From contig JAMLGK010000023.1 in NCBI GenBank assembly GCA_023957995.1, positions 1 to 46,698 on the forward strand: a DNA stretch of 46,698 nt, given 5' to 3'. Under the pieces are notes generated by a model that had not been told where the DNA came from, made no database searches, and worked only from the letters and a program-made list of their open reading frames with translations. Position numbers and translations under genes: made by a program. The stretch's first letter is position 1; every line of letters begins with the position of its first letter. This document shows positions 17,580 to 27,587 of this stretch, piece after piece. Source of the stretch: Microthrixaceae bacterium (GTDB lineage Bacteria > Actinomycetota > Acidimicrobiia > Acidimicrobiales > Microtrichaceae).

Positions 17580-18407
17580 ATGAACGGCGACGAGTCCGCG
17601 ACCCCACAGGAACCACTCAGCTCTCTCGGGGTCGAAGCCCTCTTCGGTGTGACCGACCGGTCCGCGTTGGTGACCGGCGCATCCCGGGGCATCGGCCGGA
17701 TGATCGCCGAGGGTCTCGTGGTCAACGGAGCCCGGGTGTTGATAGCTGCCCGCGCCTCGCAGGACCTCGAGCGCACCGTGTCGGAGCTCGGCTCGTTGGG
17801 AAGCTGCGAGGCAGTCGAGTCCGATGTGACCACCGCGGACGGACGCGCCGCGATCGTGCAGGCCGTCTCGGAGAGAGGATCGCTCGATCTGCTCGTCAAC
17901 AACGCCGGCATGGCGGTGCCGGAATCACTCGGATCGATCGATCCCGATGCTGCCGCAGCGATGCTGGAGCTGAACCTCACGGCTCCCCTGTTGCTCACCG
18001 ATGCGCTGCTGCCGGCCCTGCGACGAGCCGCCGATGCTGCAGATCCGTCGCGGGTCGTGATGATCGGTTCGGTCGACGGGATCCGGGTGCCGAAGGCCCC
18101 ATTGTTCACCTACGGGGCCTCGAAGGCGGCGCTGCATTCGCTCACCCGCCAGCTGGCCCACGCGCTCGCGACCGACCACATCAACGTGAATGCCATCGCC
18201 CCGGGGATGTTCCCCTCCGCCATGACCGAGGCCATGTTGGCCGCTCCCGGAATGCTCGAGCGGATCAATGCTGCAATCCCGGCCGGCCGGATCGGTGGAA
18301 CCCAGGACATCACCGCGGCGGTGCTCTACCTGGCCAGCAGGGCCGGGGCCTACCTCAACGGCGCTGTGATACCCGTCGACGGAGGCGTGTCCACCACCCA
18401 CGGTTGA
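17580..18407 (+). CDS. Short-chain dehydrogenase/reductase (SDR)
   Basis: A 275-residue classical SDR. The cofactor motif is TGASRGIG (about residues 32-39). NNAG, a catalytic Ser in MIGSVDGI, and the Y-x-x-x-K of YGASKAAL follow, and the end is GAVIPVDGGVSTTHG. The Arg after the glycine motif region (AARASQDLER) suggests NADP(H). The substrate cannot be told from the sequence; FabG-like and polyol or steroid dehydrogenases share this layout. It converges on mutB with a gap of 60 bp. Confidence 0.93.
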   Translation: MNGDESATPQEPLSSLGVEALFGVTDRSALVTGASRGIGRMIAEGLVVNGARVLIAARASQDLERTVSELGSLGSCEAVESDVTTADGRAAIVQAVSERGSLDLLVNNAGMAVPESLGSIDPDAAAAMLELNLTAPLLLTDALLPALRRAADAADPSRVVMIGSVDGIRVPKAPLFTYGASKAALHSLTRQLAHALATDHINVNAIAPGMFPSAMTEAMLAAPGMLERINAAIPAGRIGGTQDITAAVLYLASRAGAYLNGAVIPVDGGVSTTHG

Positions 18408-18467
18408 CCCGGCGCAGGGTGCAGGTCGGGGCCTCGGCGGACCAGCCGACCGGCTGCAGACGGCGTC

Positions 18468-20624
18468 TCAGGAATCCGAGCGGCGCGCGATCAGCTTCTC
18501 CAACAGGTCCTTGGCGGATTCGGAGATGACGCTGCCCGGCGGGAAGATCGCCGAGGCGCCGGCCTCGTACAACTCGTCGTAGTCCTGCGGTGGGATCACG
18601 CCGCCGACCACGATCATGATGTCGGGACGGCCGAGTTCGTCCAGGGCGGCCTTGAGCTCGGGCACCAGCGTCAGGTGGCCCGCCGCGAGCGATGATGCAG
18701 CAACCACGTGGACGTCGGCTTCCACCGCTTGGCGCGCCGCTTCCTGCGGTGTCTGGAACAGCGGGCCGATGTCGACGTCCCAACCGAGGTCGGCCATTCC
18801 GGTGGCGACGACCTTCTGACCGCGATCGTGGCCGTCCTGGCCCATCTTGGCCAGCAGGATCCTCGGACGTCGACCCTCCGATGCGGCGAACTCCTCGACC
18901 ATCGTGCGTGCTTCGTCGACCACGGTTGAATCCTCCCCGAGCTCCTGGCGGTACACCCCGGAGATCGATCTGATATCCGCGCGGTGCCGTCCATAGACCT
19001 TCTCCAGGGCATCGGAGATCTCGCCCACGGTCGCCTTGGCGCGTGCGGCGCCGATGGCGAGCTCGAGCAGGTTTCCACCCCGGCCGTCCGCACAGTTGGT
19101 CAGGGCCTCGAGCGCTTGGTCCACCGCGGAGGAATCGCGTTCGGCGCGGAGACGCTCGAGTTTGGCCACCTGGCCTGCCCTGACGGTGGTGTTGTCCACC
19201 TTGAGCACGTCGATGTCCTCGTTCTCGTCGAGACGGAACGTGTTCACACCGATCACGGGTTGGCGGCCCGAGTCGATGCGCGCCTGGGTGCGCGCTGCGG
19301 CTTCTTCGATGCGGAGCTTCGGTGTACCCGCCTCGATCGCCTTGGCCATGCCCCCGAGTTCGTCGACCTCGTCGATCAGACCGAGCGCCTTCTTGGCGAT
19401 CTCGGCGGTGAGACGCTCCACGTAGTAGCTACCGCCCCAGGGGTCGATGACGCGGGTGGTGCCGGACTCCTGCTGCAGGAACAACTGGGTGTTGCGGGCA
19501 ATCCGCGCGGAGAAGTCGGTGGGCAACGCCAGTGCTTCGTCGAGGGCATTTGTGTGGAGGCTCTGGGTGTGGCCCTGGGTGGCGGCCATCGCCTCGATGC
19601 AGGTGCGCATCACGTTGTTGAACACGTCCTGCGCGGTGAGCGACCAGCCCGAGGTCTGGCTGTGGGTGCGCAGGCTGAGCGACTTCGGGTTCTTCGGGTC
19701 GAATCGTTCCCTGACCAACTTCGCCCACAGCAACCGAGCGGCCCGCATCTTGGCGATCTCGGTGAAGAAGTTCATCCCGATCGCCCAGAAGAACGACAGG
19801 CGCGGAGCGAAGGCATCCACGTCGAGGCCCGCATCCAGGCCGGCCTGCACGTACTCCAGACCATCGGCGAGGGTGTAGGCGAGCTCGATGTCGGCCGTCG
19901 CTCCCGCTTCCTGCATGTGGTAGCCGGAGATCGAGATGGAGTTGAACCGCGGCATCTTCTGGGAGGTGAACTCGAAGATGTCGGCGATGATCTTCATCGA
20001 AGGCGTCGGCGGGTAGATGTAGGTGTTGCGGACCATGAACTCCTTGAGGATGTCGTTCTGGATGGTCCCCGCGAGTTGTTCGGGCTTCACTCCCTGTTCC
20101 TCGGCGGCGACGACGTAGAGCGCCATCACCGGCAACACTGCGCCGTTCATCGTCATCGACACCGACATGCGATCGAGCGGAATCCCGTCGAAGAGCACCC
20201 GCATGTCGTAGATCGAGTCGATGGCCACACCGGCCATGCCCACGTCACCGGCAACGCGTGGGTTGTCGGAGTCGTAACCGCGATGGGTCGGCAGGTCGAA
20301 GGCGACCGAGAGCCCCTTCTGACCCGCCGCCAGGTTGCGGCGGTAGAACGCGTTCGAGTCCTCGGCGGTGGAGAACCCCGCGTACTGGCGGATCGTCCAA
20401 GGCTGGTTGACGTACATGGTGGGATAGGGCCCACGGAGATAGGGGGCGGTTCCCGGGTAGCTGGCCGTGAAATCCAGGCCGTCTCGATCGGCTGTGCCGT
20501 AGGCAGGCTGTTCGACGATGCCCTCTGGCAACTCCCGCGGGACACCGTCGACCGGCGTGGGTCGACCGGCGCCGGGAGCCGGCAGGGTCATCCGCGAGAA
20601 GTCCGGCACGTTCAGCGAACTCAT
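18468..20624 (-). CDS. mutB: Methylmalonyl-CoA mutase, large (catalytic) subunit
   Basis: A 718-residue subunit that interconverts methylmalonyl-CoA and succinyl-CoA using adenosylcobalamin. The TIM-barrel part contains [20 protein letters not shown] and [16 protein letters not shown], with the substrate Tyr of RQYAG and the Arg of [12 protein letters not shown] that contact the CoA ester in known methylmalonyl-CoA mutases. The C-terminal cobalamin domain (about 590-718) carries the DGHDRG (D-x-H-x-x-G) lower-ligand motif. These residues favour methylmalonyl over isobutyryl or ethylmalonyl substrates. The ATG at 20624 overlaps the mutA stop (ATGA). MeaB is encoded at 13110. Confidence 0.97.
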   Translation of the reverse strand: MSSLNVPDFSRMTLPAPGAGRPTPVDGVPRELPEGIVEQPAYGTADRDGLDFTASYPGTAPYLRGPYPTMYVNQPWTIRQYAGFSTAEDSNAFYRRNLAAGQKGLSVAFDLPTHRGYDSDNPRVAGDVGMAGVAIDSIYDMRVLFDGIPLDRMSVSMTMNGAVLPVMALYVVAAEEQGVKPEQLAGTIQNDILKEFMVRNTYIYPPTPSMKIIADIFEFTSQKMPRFNSISISGYHMQEAGATADIELAYTLADGLEYVQAGLDAGLDVDAFAPRLSFFWAIGMNFFTEIAKMRAARLLWAKLVRERFDPKNPKSLSLRTHSQTSGWSLTAQDVFNNVMRTCIEAMAATQGHTQSLHTNALDEALALPTDFSARIARNTQLFLQQESGTTRVIDPWGGSYYVERLTAEIAKKALGLIDEVDELGGMAKAIEAGTPKLRIEEAAARTQARIDSGRQPVIGVNTFRLDENEDIDVLKVDNTTVRAGQVAKLERLRAERDSSAVDQALEALTNCADGRGGNLLELAIGAARAKATVGEISDALEKVYGRHRADIRSISGVYRQELGEDSTVVDEARTMVEEFAASEGRRPRILLAKMGQDGHDRGQKVVATGMADLGWDVDIGPLFQTPQEAARQAVEADVHVVAASSLAAGHLTLVPELKAALDELGRPDIMIVVGGVIPPQDYDELYEAGASAIFPPGSVISESAKDLLEKLIARRSDS

Positions 20625-22558
20625 GGCTTCACCTCTGTCGACTCGTCTGCAATCGGCGCGATGCCGAGGACCCGATGAGCACGATCGAGCACGTCGACGA
20701 CGTCCACGCCCACGTGTATGAACTCATCGACACCAGCTGCCTCGAGTGCATCGCGTCGGTCACCCGGCTTTCCTGCCAGGTAGACGCGTTCGGCTCCGGC
20801 TGCGGTCAACACCTCGGCCGCTGCAGCGCCCAGTTCGGCGTAGGTCTCGTCGGATCCACAGATGCACGCGATCGAGGCCGACGACGCCGAGAAGTCCTCG
20901 GCGAGCTCGTCAGGGGATGTGAACCCGTGGTCGGTCCCGCGCTGTGAGCTGGAGGCTGCCAGGCCACCGGCGGCGAAGAGGTTGGCTGCCCAACTGGCTC
21001 TGGCGGTGTGGGAGGCAACCGGGCCCAGATTGGTGAGGAAGACCGCCGGCCGCTGGCCATTGACGTCGCCGTGTCGGTCAGCTGCGTCGCGAAGCGCTTC
21101 GTAGGGCTCTGCCCAGCGCAGGGATCTCAGCGGTTCACAGTGTGTGGCCGAGTCGGTCGTCGGTGCCTCGACCGCGGCGCCTTCACGGTGGGGTTCACCA
21201 TCCGGTGCGGTCTCGTCGAGGTTGGGGAACTCCGATACGCCGGTCAGGGGCGCACGCCGATCGGCCACCGAGGTAAGGCGATCGGCGGCGACCGCAGCGA
21301 TTCGCGTGGCCAGGGTGCCGTCCAACAGGACCGCCGGCAGGCCGCCGGCTCCCTCGAACACCCTGAAGGTGTCCCAGGCCTCTTCGGCGATCCGCTGGGT
21401 CAGGGTCTCGACGTACCACGACCCGCCTGCGGGGTCCACGACCCGACCGACACCCGACTCCTCGCTGAGCAGCAGTTGGGTGTTGCGGGCCATCCTGGCG
21501 CCCAGAGCGCCGCGACTCTCCAGCTGGGAGTCGAAGGACCGGGTGATCACCGCATCGGCCCCACCGAGCGCCGCTGCGAAAGCTCCCGTCGTGACCCGCA
21601 GCAGGTTCACCCACGGATCACGCCGGCTCAGGTCACGGTCGAGGGTCCGGGCCACCAGAGGCGTCGGGACCGCGGCATTGTCGGCCCCGCAGGCCTCGGT
21701 CACGGCTGCGAACACCCGACGGGCGGCGCGCAGCTTTGCGATCGTGGTGAAGAAGTCGCTGCTTGCTCCGAGGGTCAGCTCGAGTTGCCCCACCGCGGCC
21801 TCGGCATCCATCGAGCCGTTCTGCATGGCGCGGAGATAGGCCACAGTGGTGCTCAACATGGCGGCCAGTTCCTGCGCCTCGCTGGCGCCGGCCTCGGCGT
21901 AGGGGGTGGTGTCGATCGACCACGTCCGAAGGTTGTCGAACCGATTGGCCGCCATCACGGCGAGCCCGACACCGTCGGCCAGGGCGCGGTCGATCCCCTG
22001 TGAGAGCGTGCCGGTGCGCGCCAGAGTGGCGATGGGATCCACCCCGAAGCCACCCGAGATGTCCTTGTCGGCGAGACCCCGGGAGGCCCAGAGGTCCACC
22101 AACCACTCGGAGGTCGTTCGGAACGCCGCCCCCGGCGCCAGGGATATCGACGCCAGATCCAGGTGCACTCCCTCGAGAGTGCGCTCGAGCGACTCCGGCG
22201 ACGCCAGACAGCCACCACCGAGCACCAGGGAGGTGGCTCCGCGCTCGAGTTCCGACAGGGCCTTCCTGTTGGCTCTGGCGGGATCCGCGTCGGCAATCTC
22301 CACGCGGATGTCCCAACGCCCCGCCGGACGCTGGGCTGCGGAGAACGACCGCGTGAACGGGGCCGAACCGGGCGTGCCGGTGTCTGATTCGTCGGGCCCG
22401 TCGCGGTAGAGCGGCTGCACCTCGATTCCGTCGGACGTGGTCGAGACCAATGACTCGAACGGCCGACCCTTGAGCACCTTGTCGACCAGGGCGCGCCACT
22501 CGTCCTCGGTCGCCGGGTCGAAGCCCCCGCCAAGATCGACATCGACCGGTTCGGTCAC
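20621..22558 (-). CDS. mutA: Methylmalonyl-CoA mutase, small subunit
   Basis: A 645-residue homologue of MutB that forms the alpha-beta heterodimer but does not bind cobalamin. The D-x-H-x-x-G motif is absent: the corresponding segment is [21 protein letters not shown]. The barrel half includes [16 protein letters not shown], as in other small subunits. The GTG at 22558 is preceded by GGAGG with a 6-base gap, and [15 protein letters not shown] is a natural start. It is the first gene of the mutA-mutB operon. The 187 bp upstream (22559-22745) hold an 11-bp direct repeat TGCTGTGGACC at 22589-22599 and 22650-22660, and no B12 riboswitch box. Confidence 0.95.
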   Translation of the reverse strand: MTEPVDVDLGGGFDPATEDEWRALVDKVLKGRPFESLVSTTSDGIEVQPLYRDGPDESDTGTPGSAPFTRSFSAAQRPAGRWDIRVEIADADPARANRKALSELERGATSLVLGGGCLASPESLERTLEGVHLDLASISLAPGAAFRTTSEWLVDLWASRGLADKDISGGFGVDPIATLARTGTLSQGIDRALADGVGLAVMAANRFDNLRTWSIDTTPYAEAGASEAQELAAMLSTTVAYLRAMQNGSMDAEAAVGQLELTLGASSDFFTTIAKLRAARRVFAAVTEACGADNAAVPTPLVARTLDRDLSRRDPWVNLLRVTTGAFAAALGGADAVITRSFDSQLESRGALGARMARNTQLLLSEESGVGRVVDPAGGSWYVETLTQRIAEEAWDTFRVFEGAGGLPAVLLDGTLATRIAAVAADRLTSVADRRAPLTGVSEFPNLDETAPDGEPHREGAAVEAPTTDSATHCEPLRSLRWAEPYEALRDAADRHGDVNGQRPAVFLTNLGPVASHTARASWAANLFAAGGLAASSSQRGTDHGFTSPDELAEDFSASSASIACICGSDETYAELGAAAAEVLTAAGAERVYLAGKPGDRRDALEAAGVDEFIHVGVDVVDVLDRAHRVLGIAPIADESTEVKP

Positions 22559-22745
22559 CGAAACCTCCGCTGCGCCGCGGCGCAATCGTGCTGTGGACCC
22601 GCTGCCTCCCACAGATGGGGTGGCTGGTGAATCCCCGGGCCAGAAGTCCTGCTGTGGACCTCGTGCGGCGAATCTACCGGAGGTCGCCGGTGCCTCCCAA
22701 GGGTGCGTTCCGTCGGGGAACCATCCCGGGACGATCCGGTGGGCT

Positions 22746-25700
22746 TCAGCCGGCCACCGGGGTCGTGAGGCCCGTGAGGAGGCGTCGGAACTGAGCAGCC
22801 GGGACGGGTCGGGAGTAGAGGTAGCCCTGACCCACCGAGCAGCCGAGTTCCATGAGGTGCTCCTGCTGGGTCGGGGTCTCGATGCCTTCGGCTATCACCT
22901 TGGCCTCGAGCTGGGCCGCCAGGTCGAGAACCGCCGACACGATGCGCTGGTTGGTCGGGTTGGTCAGGCCGTTCACGAACGAACGATCGATCTTCAGAAC
23001 GTCGAAGTCGAACTTGTGGATGTATCCGAGCGACGAATACCCCGTGCCGAAGTCATCGATGCTGAGTCGAACCCCCTGGGCGCGCAGCGCCTGCATCTGC
23101 TGCTTGACCATGTCGCTGTCATCGAGCAGGTGCGACTCGGTCACTTCGAGTACCAGTCCGTCCGCGGGCAGGTTGTTCTCACGAAGGTCCTTCAGGACCG
23201 CCGGCAGGAGATCCTCCGAGTGCAGTTCGCTGACCGAGAGGTTGACCGAGACCGTCAGATCGGCTGCTGAGTCGATGTCGGACCGCCATTCCGCCAGGTC
23301 CGCGCAGGCCTGTCGACGCACCTGCGCGTCGAGGCGCTCGATGAGCCCGGCGTCCTCTGCGATGGGAATGAAGTAGGCCGGGCTCAGACGACCCCGCTCC
23401 GGGTGGTCCCACCGAACGAGTGCTTCGGCACCGAGGATGCGGCCGTCACCCAGGTTGACTATCGGCTGGTAGTTCACGACGAACTGGTCGGTGCCCAGTG
23501 CCCGCAACAGATCACCCCGCAGCTCCAGACGGTCCGAGGACTTGGTCCGCATGGAGTCCTCGAAGCGCACCACTCGCGAGCGTGCAGACCGCTTCGCCTC
23601 GTGCATCGCTGCGATCGAGTTGCGGAGCAGACCCTCACCCACGACGTCTCTCGCATGATCCACCGCTATTCCCGCCGATGCGTTGAGGGTCAGCTCACGC
23701 CCATCGAGGTGGAACGGTGAGGCGATGGTCTCCAGAATCGCCTCGGTCACCTCGAGGACGAGTTCTTCGCCATGCGCGCGTTCGATGATCACCGCGAACT
23801 CGTCGGCCCCGATACGTGCCGCCTGATCGCCGAACTCCAGGATGGAACGCAGTCGTTCAGCCACGCCGATGAGCACCTCGTCGCCGACCGCCTGGCCCAG
23901 GCTGTCGTTGATGTCGCGGAAGTCGTCGAGGTCGATGCAGATTGCCGCAACCGAACTGTTCCCGGAGTTGTGCGAGAGCATCCGGTCGAGTTCATCCACC
24001 ACCAACACCCGGTTGGCGAGTCCGGTGAGACTGTCATGGGTCGCCTGATGGCGCAGGTGCCGGATCATGCTCTTGCGCTCTGTGATGTCGCGGGCGTTGA
24101 GTACGAAACCCGAAACTGCAGGGTCGCCACGTAGGTCGGTGACCATTGCTTCGAGCGTCCGCCAGTCACCCGACTCGTGTGTGAAGCCGAACTCGAACGT
24201 CGTGCCGCGCTCGGCTACGTCGCGCAGGCTGGACTCCCAATCGACATCAGCCCCACGGAACACCCCTGACAGCTGCCGACCGAACAGTTCATCGGCTTCC
24301 TCTCCGACCAGGTGCAGTGCAGACGGACTCGCGTAGTTCACTCGTTCATGCGCATCTATGACGAGAACCAGGTCGCTGTTGTTCTGCACCAGTGCCCTGA
24401 AGCGAGCCTCGGAGCGCAACAAAAGCTCCTCGGCCGCCTTGCGATCGTCGATCGCTCTGGCGTTCAGCAGCACTCCGTTCACGTTGGGATCGTCCAGCAG
24501 ATCGGTGGCGCTGAGTTCGAACCAGAGGTAGGTCCCGTTGGTGTGACGCAGTCGAATCTCCGCCGACACCGAACCGTCGCGCTGCACCGACTCGAACATC
24601 GTGGAGGCCATCTCGAGGTCATCTGGATGTACGACCTGCTCGGTCGAGATCTGTCCGCTGCCCTTCGGCAGCCGACCGAGTAGCCGTTCCGCAACCGGTG
24701 ATACATACGTCAGGCGTTCTTCGAGATCGATGATCGCGACGATGTCCGAGGAGTTCTCGATCAAAGTGGCGAATCGCTGCTCGGAACGCTCACGCACCTC
24801 TTCTTCGGTGCGCTCCACTGCCCTCAACGCGATCGCGCCCTGACGGCAGAGCGCCACTACGGCGTTGGTCTTGTCCTCCCCGAGCTCCCTGGTGGATCCG
24901 ACGAGAAAGACCCCACGCAGCTCGCCCTTGAGCACGACGGGTCCTGCATACCAGTACCCGTCGAGGCCGACCGACTCCAACAGACGGAGATCACCCGTGG
25001 CGGGAGTCACTGAACAGTCAGTCTCCGCCTCCACTGCAAGGAGGACGGGTGCGAGATCGGCTGTCCAACCGATCGAACCGGCTGTGAACGGCGCCAGTAC
25101 CAACCCGGCATCGATCAGGTCTGCTCCGAGCAGGTGCTGGATACCGCTATCGAGCACCTGGGTGACCTCTGGATCGCTCTCGGATTCAACGAGATGCTCC
25201 CCTACAACTCTCAGGGTTCCCTCTTGAGATGCGAGTCGTTCGTTCTGACGTACCAGTCGTCCCAGTCTCACCAGCACCATCGGGGTGAGCAACACGGCGC
25301 CGCCGGCTGGCAACAGCAGTTCAATAGTGCTGCCGTCGGACGCAACCTGCCAGAGGAGCACGATTGGAGGGGCGACCAACGCAAAGGCAAGAACGGCTAT
25401 CCGACGATTGCTCAAGCGCCGAAGGGCTCCCTGGTCCGAAGGTCTCTCGGTCAGTTGCCGTACCGATGGGTGCATCAAGCCGGCGCCCGCCAGTGCCAGC
25501 ACGAGCGCACCCAGATAGGTCAAGACCTTCGGCTCAAGCACACCTGAGGTGGTCAGGTTGCCTGCCACATCCATGGAGAAAGTGACGATCAGGGCTGCGG
25601 CGAGGAGGCGGTTGCTCGTTGTCGGCTTCGAACCAGCCACAAGAGCAAAAATGGCTGCCATGAATGCAAGGAACGACACACCGCTGTAGATCAGAGTCAC

Positions 25701-26216
25701 GAACTGTTGCTGCGCAGTCGCTGCGTAGTTCTGCAAGTACCAGATGACGAGTTCCCAGTTGAGCATCGCGGCCGCAACACCGCCGACGATCCCATCCAAG
25801 AGAGGATCGATCGTGATCTTCTGCACACGCCGCCTGACCACCACCACGATCGCGGCGATGAACAGCGCGTACGCGCTCATCACGAAGACATCAGCAAATG
25901 ATGGGAAGGGATAGGCCTGCCCACTGATCTCACTGTCCACCGCACGGATGAGACCGCTCACCAGAGAGCTGATGCCAGCCAGAGCAATCAGGAAGACTGG
26001 GAGGCGCACGTTCGCAGGAAGACGGTAGGCCCGCAAGACAGCGTTTCCGAGCACCCAAACCGCGAGAACCAGATATGCGATGTCGCCTATTTCGGGGGGG
26101 CTGGTGACCAACACCGCGAGCAATACCAAGCACACAGCCAGGAATCGTCGGAACTTGCGCGACTCAACACCCTGGGCATTCACCCCCGTCAGTGGATGCT
26201 CTGTGAGATCTTCCAT
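22746..26216 (-). CDS. Membrane PAS-PAS-GGDEF-EAL protein (cyclic di-GMP turnover)
   Basis: About 1156 residues. An N-terminal region of roughly eight to ten membrane segments (about 20-325) may sense a membrane or external signal. A GAF-like region (about 335-455), two PAS domains (about 485-600 and 605-715), GGDEF (about 725-890) and EAL (about 900-1150) follow. The EAL domain looks active: EALVRWDHPERG, the N/E metal ligands in VSVNLSVSEL and VTESHLL, and DDFGTGYSSLGY. The GGDEF signature is degenerate, GADEF in RIGADEFAVII, so phosphodiesterase output is more likely. The ATG at 26216 is preferred over a TTG at 26258. It lies 206 bp after a small membrane protein gene on the same strand. 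Confidence 0.93.
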   Translation of the reverse strand: MEDLTEHPLTGVNAQGVESRKFRRFLAVCLVLLAVLVTSPPEIGDIAYLVLAVWVLGNAVLRAYRLPANVRLPVFLIALAGISSLVSGLIRAVDSEISGQAYPFPSFADVFVMSAYALFIAAIVVVVRRRVQKITIDPLLDGIVGGVAAAMLNWELVIWYLQNYAATAQQQFVTLIYSGVSFLAFMAAIFALVAGSKPTTSNRLLAAALIVTFSMDVAGNLTTSGVLEPKVLTYLGALVLALAGAGLMHPSVRQLTERPSDQGALRRLSNRRIAVLAFALVAPPIVLLWQVASDGSTIELLLPAGGAVLLTPMVLVRLGRLVRQNERLASQEGTLRVVGEHLVESESDPEVTQVLDSGIQHLLGADLIDAGLVLAPFTAGSIGWTADLAPVLLAVEAETDCSVTPATGDLRLLESVGLDGYWYAGPVVLKGELRGVFLVGSTRELGEDKTNAVVALCRQGAIALRAVERTEEEVRERSEQRFATLIENSSDIVAIIDLEERLTYVSPVAERLLGRLPKGSGQISTEQVVHPDDLEMASTMFESVQRDGSVSAEIRLRHTNGTYLWFELSATDLLDDPNVNGVLLNARAIDDRKAAEELLLRSEARFRALVQNNSDLVLVIDAHERVNYASPSALHLVGEEADELFGRQLSGVFRGADVDWESSLRDVAERGTTFEFGFTHESGDWRTLEAMVTDLRGDPAVSGFVLNARDITERKSMIRHLRHQATHDSLTGLANRVLVVDELDRMLSHNSGNSSVAAICIDLDDFRDINDSLGQAVGDEVLIGVAERLRSILEFGDQAARIGADEFAVIIERAHGEELVLEVTEAILETIASPFHLDGRELTLNASAGIAVDHARDVVGEGLLRNSIAAMHEAKRSARSRVVRFEDSMRTKSSDRLELRGDLLRALGTDQFVVNYQPIVNLGDGRILGAEALVRWDHPERGRLSPAYFIPIAEDAGLIERLDAQVRRQACADLAEWRSDIDSAADLTVSVNLSVSELHSEDLLPAVLKDLRENNLPADGLVLEVTESHLLDDSDMVKQQMQALRAQGVRLSIDDFGTGYSSLGYIHKFDFDVLKIDRSFVNGLTNPTNQRIVSAVLDLAAQLEAKVIAEGIETPTQQEHLMELGCSVGQGYLYSRPVPAAQFRRLLTGLTTPVAG

Positions 26217-26341
26217 GCGCGCTCGTTCCGTTGCGTCCTTGACTGCATCGGCATCCAAGCAACGGGATTGAGATTTCCGCGGCAGCTCACCGCCTGGAAC
26301 CGCTCACGAAAAACTCCGCGTGGTTGCGCACGTTTCACATG

Positions 26342-26371
26342 GGTCCTGCACGAATCGGTCCTGCACGGATC
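26342..26371. repeat. Tandem 15-bp repeat upstream of the GGDEF-EAL gene
   Basis: GGTCCTGCACGAATC is followed directly by GGTCCTGCACGGATC (14 of 15 identical). It lies in the gap between the small membrane protein gene and the cyclic di-GMP gene. A tandem pair at this place could be an operator, but there is no direct evidence. Confidence 0.6.
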
Positions 26372-26422
26372 AGATGAGTCGTACCCATGAGGCCGTGAAT
26401 CTCAACACGGCTCGCAGCGTCA

Positions 26423-26992
26423 TCAGGCCAAGGAGGGCAAGTACCCATGGATCAGCGCGAACTCGGACGCATAGACAACGCTGGTCAACACCGCAACACG
26501 CAGCACGAACTCTCGGCTATATCCCTGCCGCCACAGAATCAGAGGCGGAAGAACACCCGCGATGAGCAGTGACAGAACGACAGCGGAAGTCGCCCCGGCT
26601 ACCTTCGAGTGCATGAGCCGCTCGTTGTCTCGGACCTTCTGATAGCGGCGCTCGAGATCCAGGCGACTGAGGAACCACGACGCCACTCTTCCAGGGTCAT
26701 CGACGGTTCCCCGCGCCACGAGAAACAGTTGTGCCGGTACGTAGACGGCATACACAGCTGCAACCGCCCAGATGGGGCCTGCCACGCGGGAGATCAGCCA
26801 GAAGGCAGGGCCGAAGGTCAGGTCATCCAGGACGACGAGGATGGCGATTGTCGCAGCCCACCACCACAACGCGATCAGCCGACGCTTCGTCGGATTCGTC
26901 CGGTCGATCACCCTGCGGCACGCTACTTCCAATTGGCCCGGGGCCAGATGTCCCTGACCATCACCGCTCACAGCAGATGGTCGAAATAGCAT
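26423..26992 (-). CDS. Small polytopic membrane protein, unknown
   Basis: About 189 residues with four likely membrane segments: ALWWWAATIAILVVLDDL, GPIWAVAAVYAVYVPAQLFLVA, SAVVLSLLIAGVLPPLILW and FVLRVAVLTSVVYASEFALI. A charged cytoplasmic stretch (SRLDLERRYQKVRDNERLMHSK) separates the two pairs. I recognise no family. The ATG at 26992 is the most likely start, only 66 bp from the divergent arginine decarboxylase gene, so both may share a regulatory region. Composition in this block looks less GC-rich than the flanks. Confidence 0.7.
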   Translation of the reverse strand: MLFRPSAVSGDGQGHLAPGQLEVACRRVIDRTNPTKRRLIALWWWAATIAILVVLDDLTFGPAFWLISRVAGPIWAVAAVYAVYVPAQLFLVARGTVDDPGRVASWFLSRLDLERRYQKVRDNERLMHSKVAGATSAVVLSLLIAGVLPPLILWRQGYSREFVLRVAVLTSVVYASEFALIHGYLPSLA

Positions 26993-27058
26993 TCGCGCAT
27001 GGCTACTGGGGCCTTCCGTTGGGTTTGCCCGAGACACGGAATGGAATTGGTGAACTGA

Positions 27059-27541
27059 GTGGGGCTGCAAATTGATGTGACAGGCGCAACCGGGTTCGGC
27101 CCGACCGCCTTGGCTGCTTTCGATGACGCACTGATGAGTGCAGGGGTTTCGAACTTCAATCTGGTGCGCCTCTCCAGCATGATCCCCCCGGGCGCTGTGG
27201 TCTCGCAGTCATCGAGACAACGGCGAAGCGGGGAGTGGGGAGACCGCCTGTATGCCGTTTGGGCGGTGCAGAAAGCAGAACTCTTGGGTCAGGAGGCTTG
27301 GGCCGGGGTCTCCTGGGTCCAGGATCCCGAACGTGGCCATGGAGTGTTCGTCGAACACGAGGGCGCAAGTGAACTACAGGTGCGTGAGGAGTTGTACGCC
27401 TCGATCCAGAACCTCCGCAAAGCCCATCAACTCCCAGATGTCGGGGAACACACCGTTGTGGTGGGAACTCGTTGCGAGGTTCAGCCCGTGTGCGCTCTCG
27501 TGATCGCCCCATTTGCTTCCGCAGGGTGGGATTCGCTCTGA
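27059..27541 (+). CDS. Pyruvoyl-dependent arginine decarboxylase
   Basis: A 160-residue protein of the PvlArgDC (PdaD) family, which makes agmatine and CO2 from arginine. The proenzyme cleaves itself at a Ser-Ser bond and the second Ser becomes the pyruvoyl group. Here SNFNLVRLSSMIPPGA gives Ser39-Ser40, matching the family motif LSS-x-I/V-PP. The opening TGATGFGPTALAAFDDALMSAG matches the usual TGTGEGPTELxAFDxAL. WAGVSWVQDPERGHGVFVEHEG and the C-terminal beta strand are also typical. The GTG at 27059 puts the protein at family length; the Shine-Dalgarno is poor. It is followed after 46 bp by an N-acyltransferase gene on the same strand. Confidence 0.92.
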   Translation: MGLQIDVTGATGFGPTALAAFDDALMSAGVSNFNLVRLSSMIPPGAVVSQSSRQRRSGEWGDRLYAVWAVQKAELLGQEAWAGVSWVQDPERGHGVFVEHEGASELQVREELYASIQNLRKAHQLPDVGEHTVVVGTRCEVQPVCALVIAPFASAGWDSL

Positions 27542-27587
27542 TCCCGGTCGAATCCAGACCGGTATCCGCGACCCACGAAGACCCTCG

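Noticed and set aside
18984..20678. Long plus-strand frame of 564 codons
   Set aside because: Antisense shadow of mutB; His/Gly/Arg-rich and with no family motif.
21008..22003. Plus-strand frame of 331 codons
   Set aside because: Antisense shadow of mutA.
22559..22745. Cobalamin riboswitch before mutA
   Set aside because: No B12 box or suitable stem pattern could be found.
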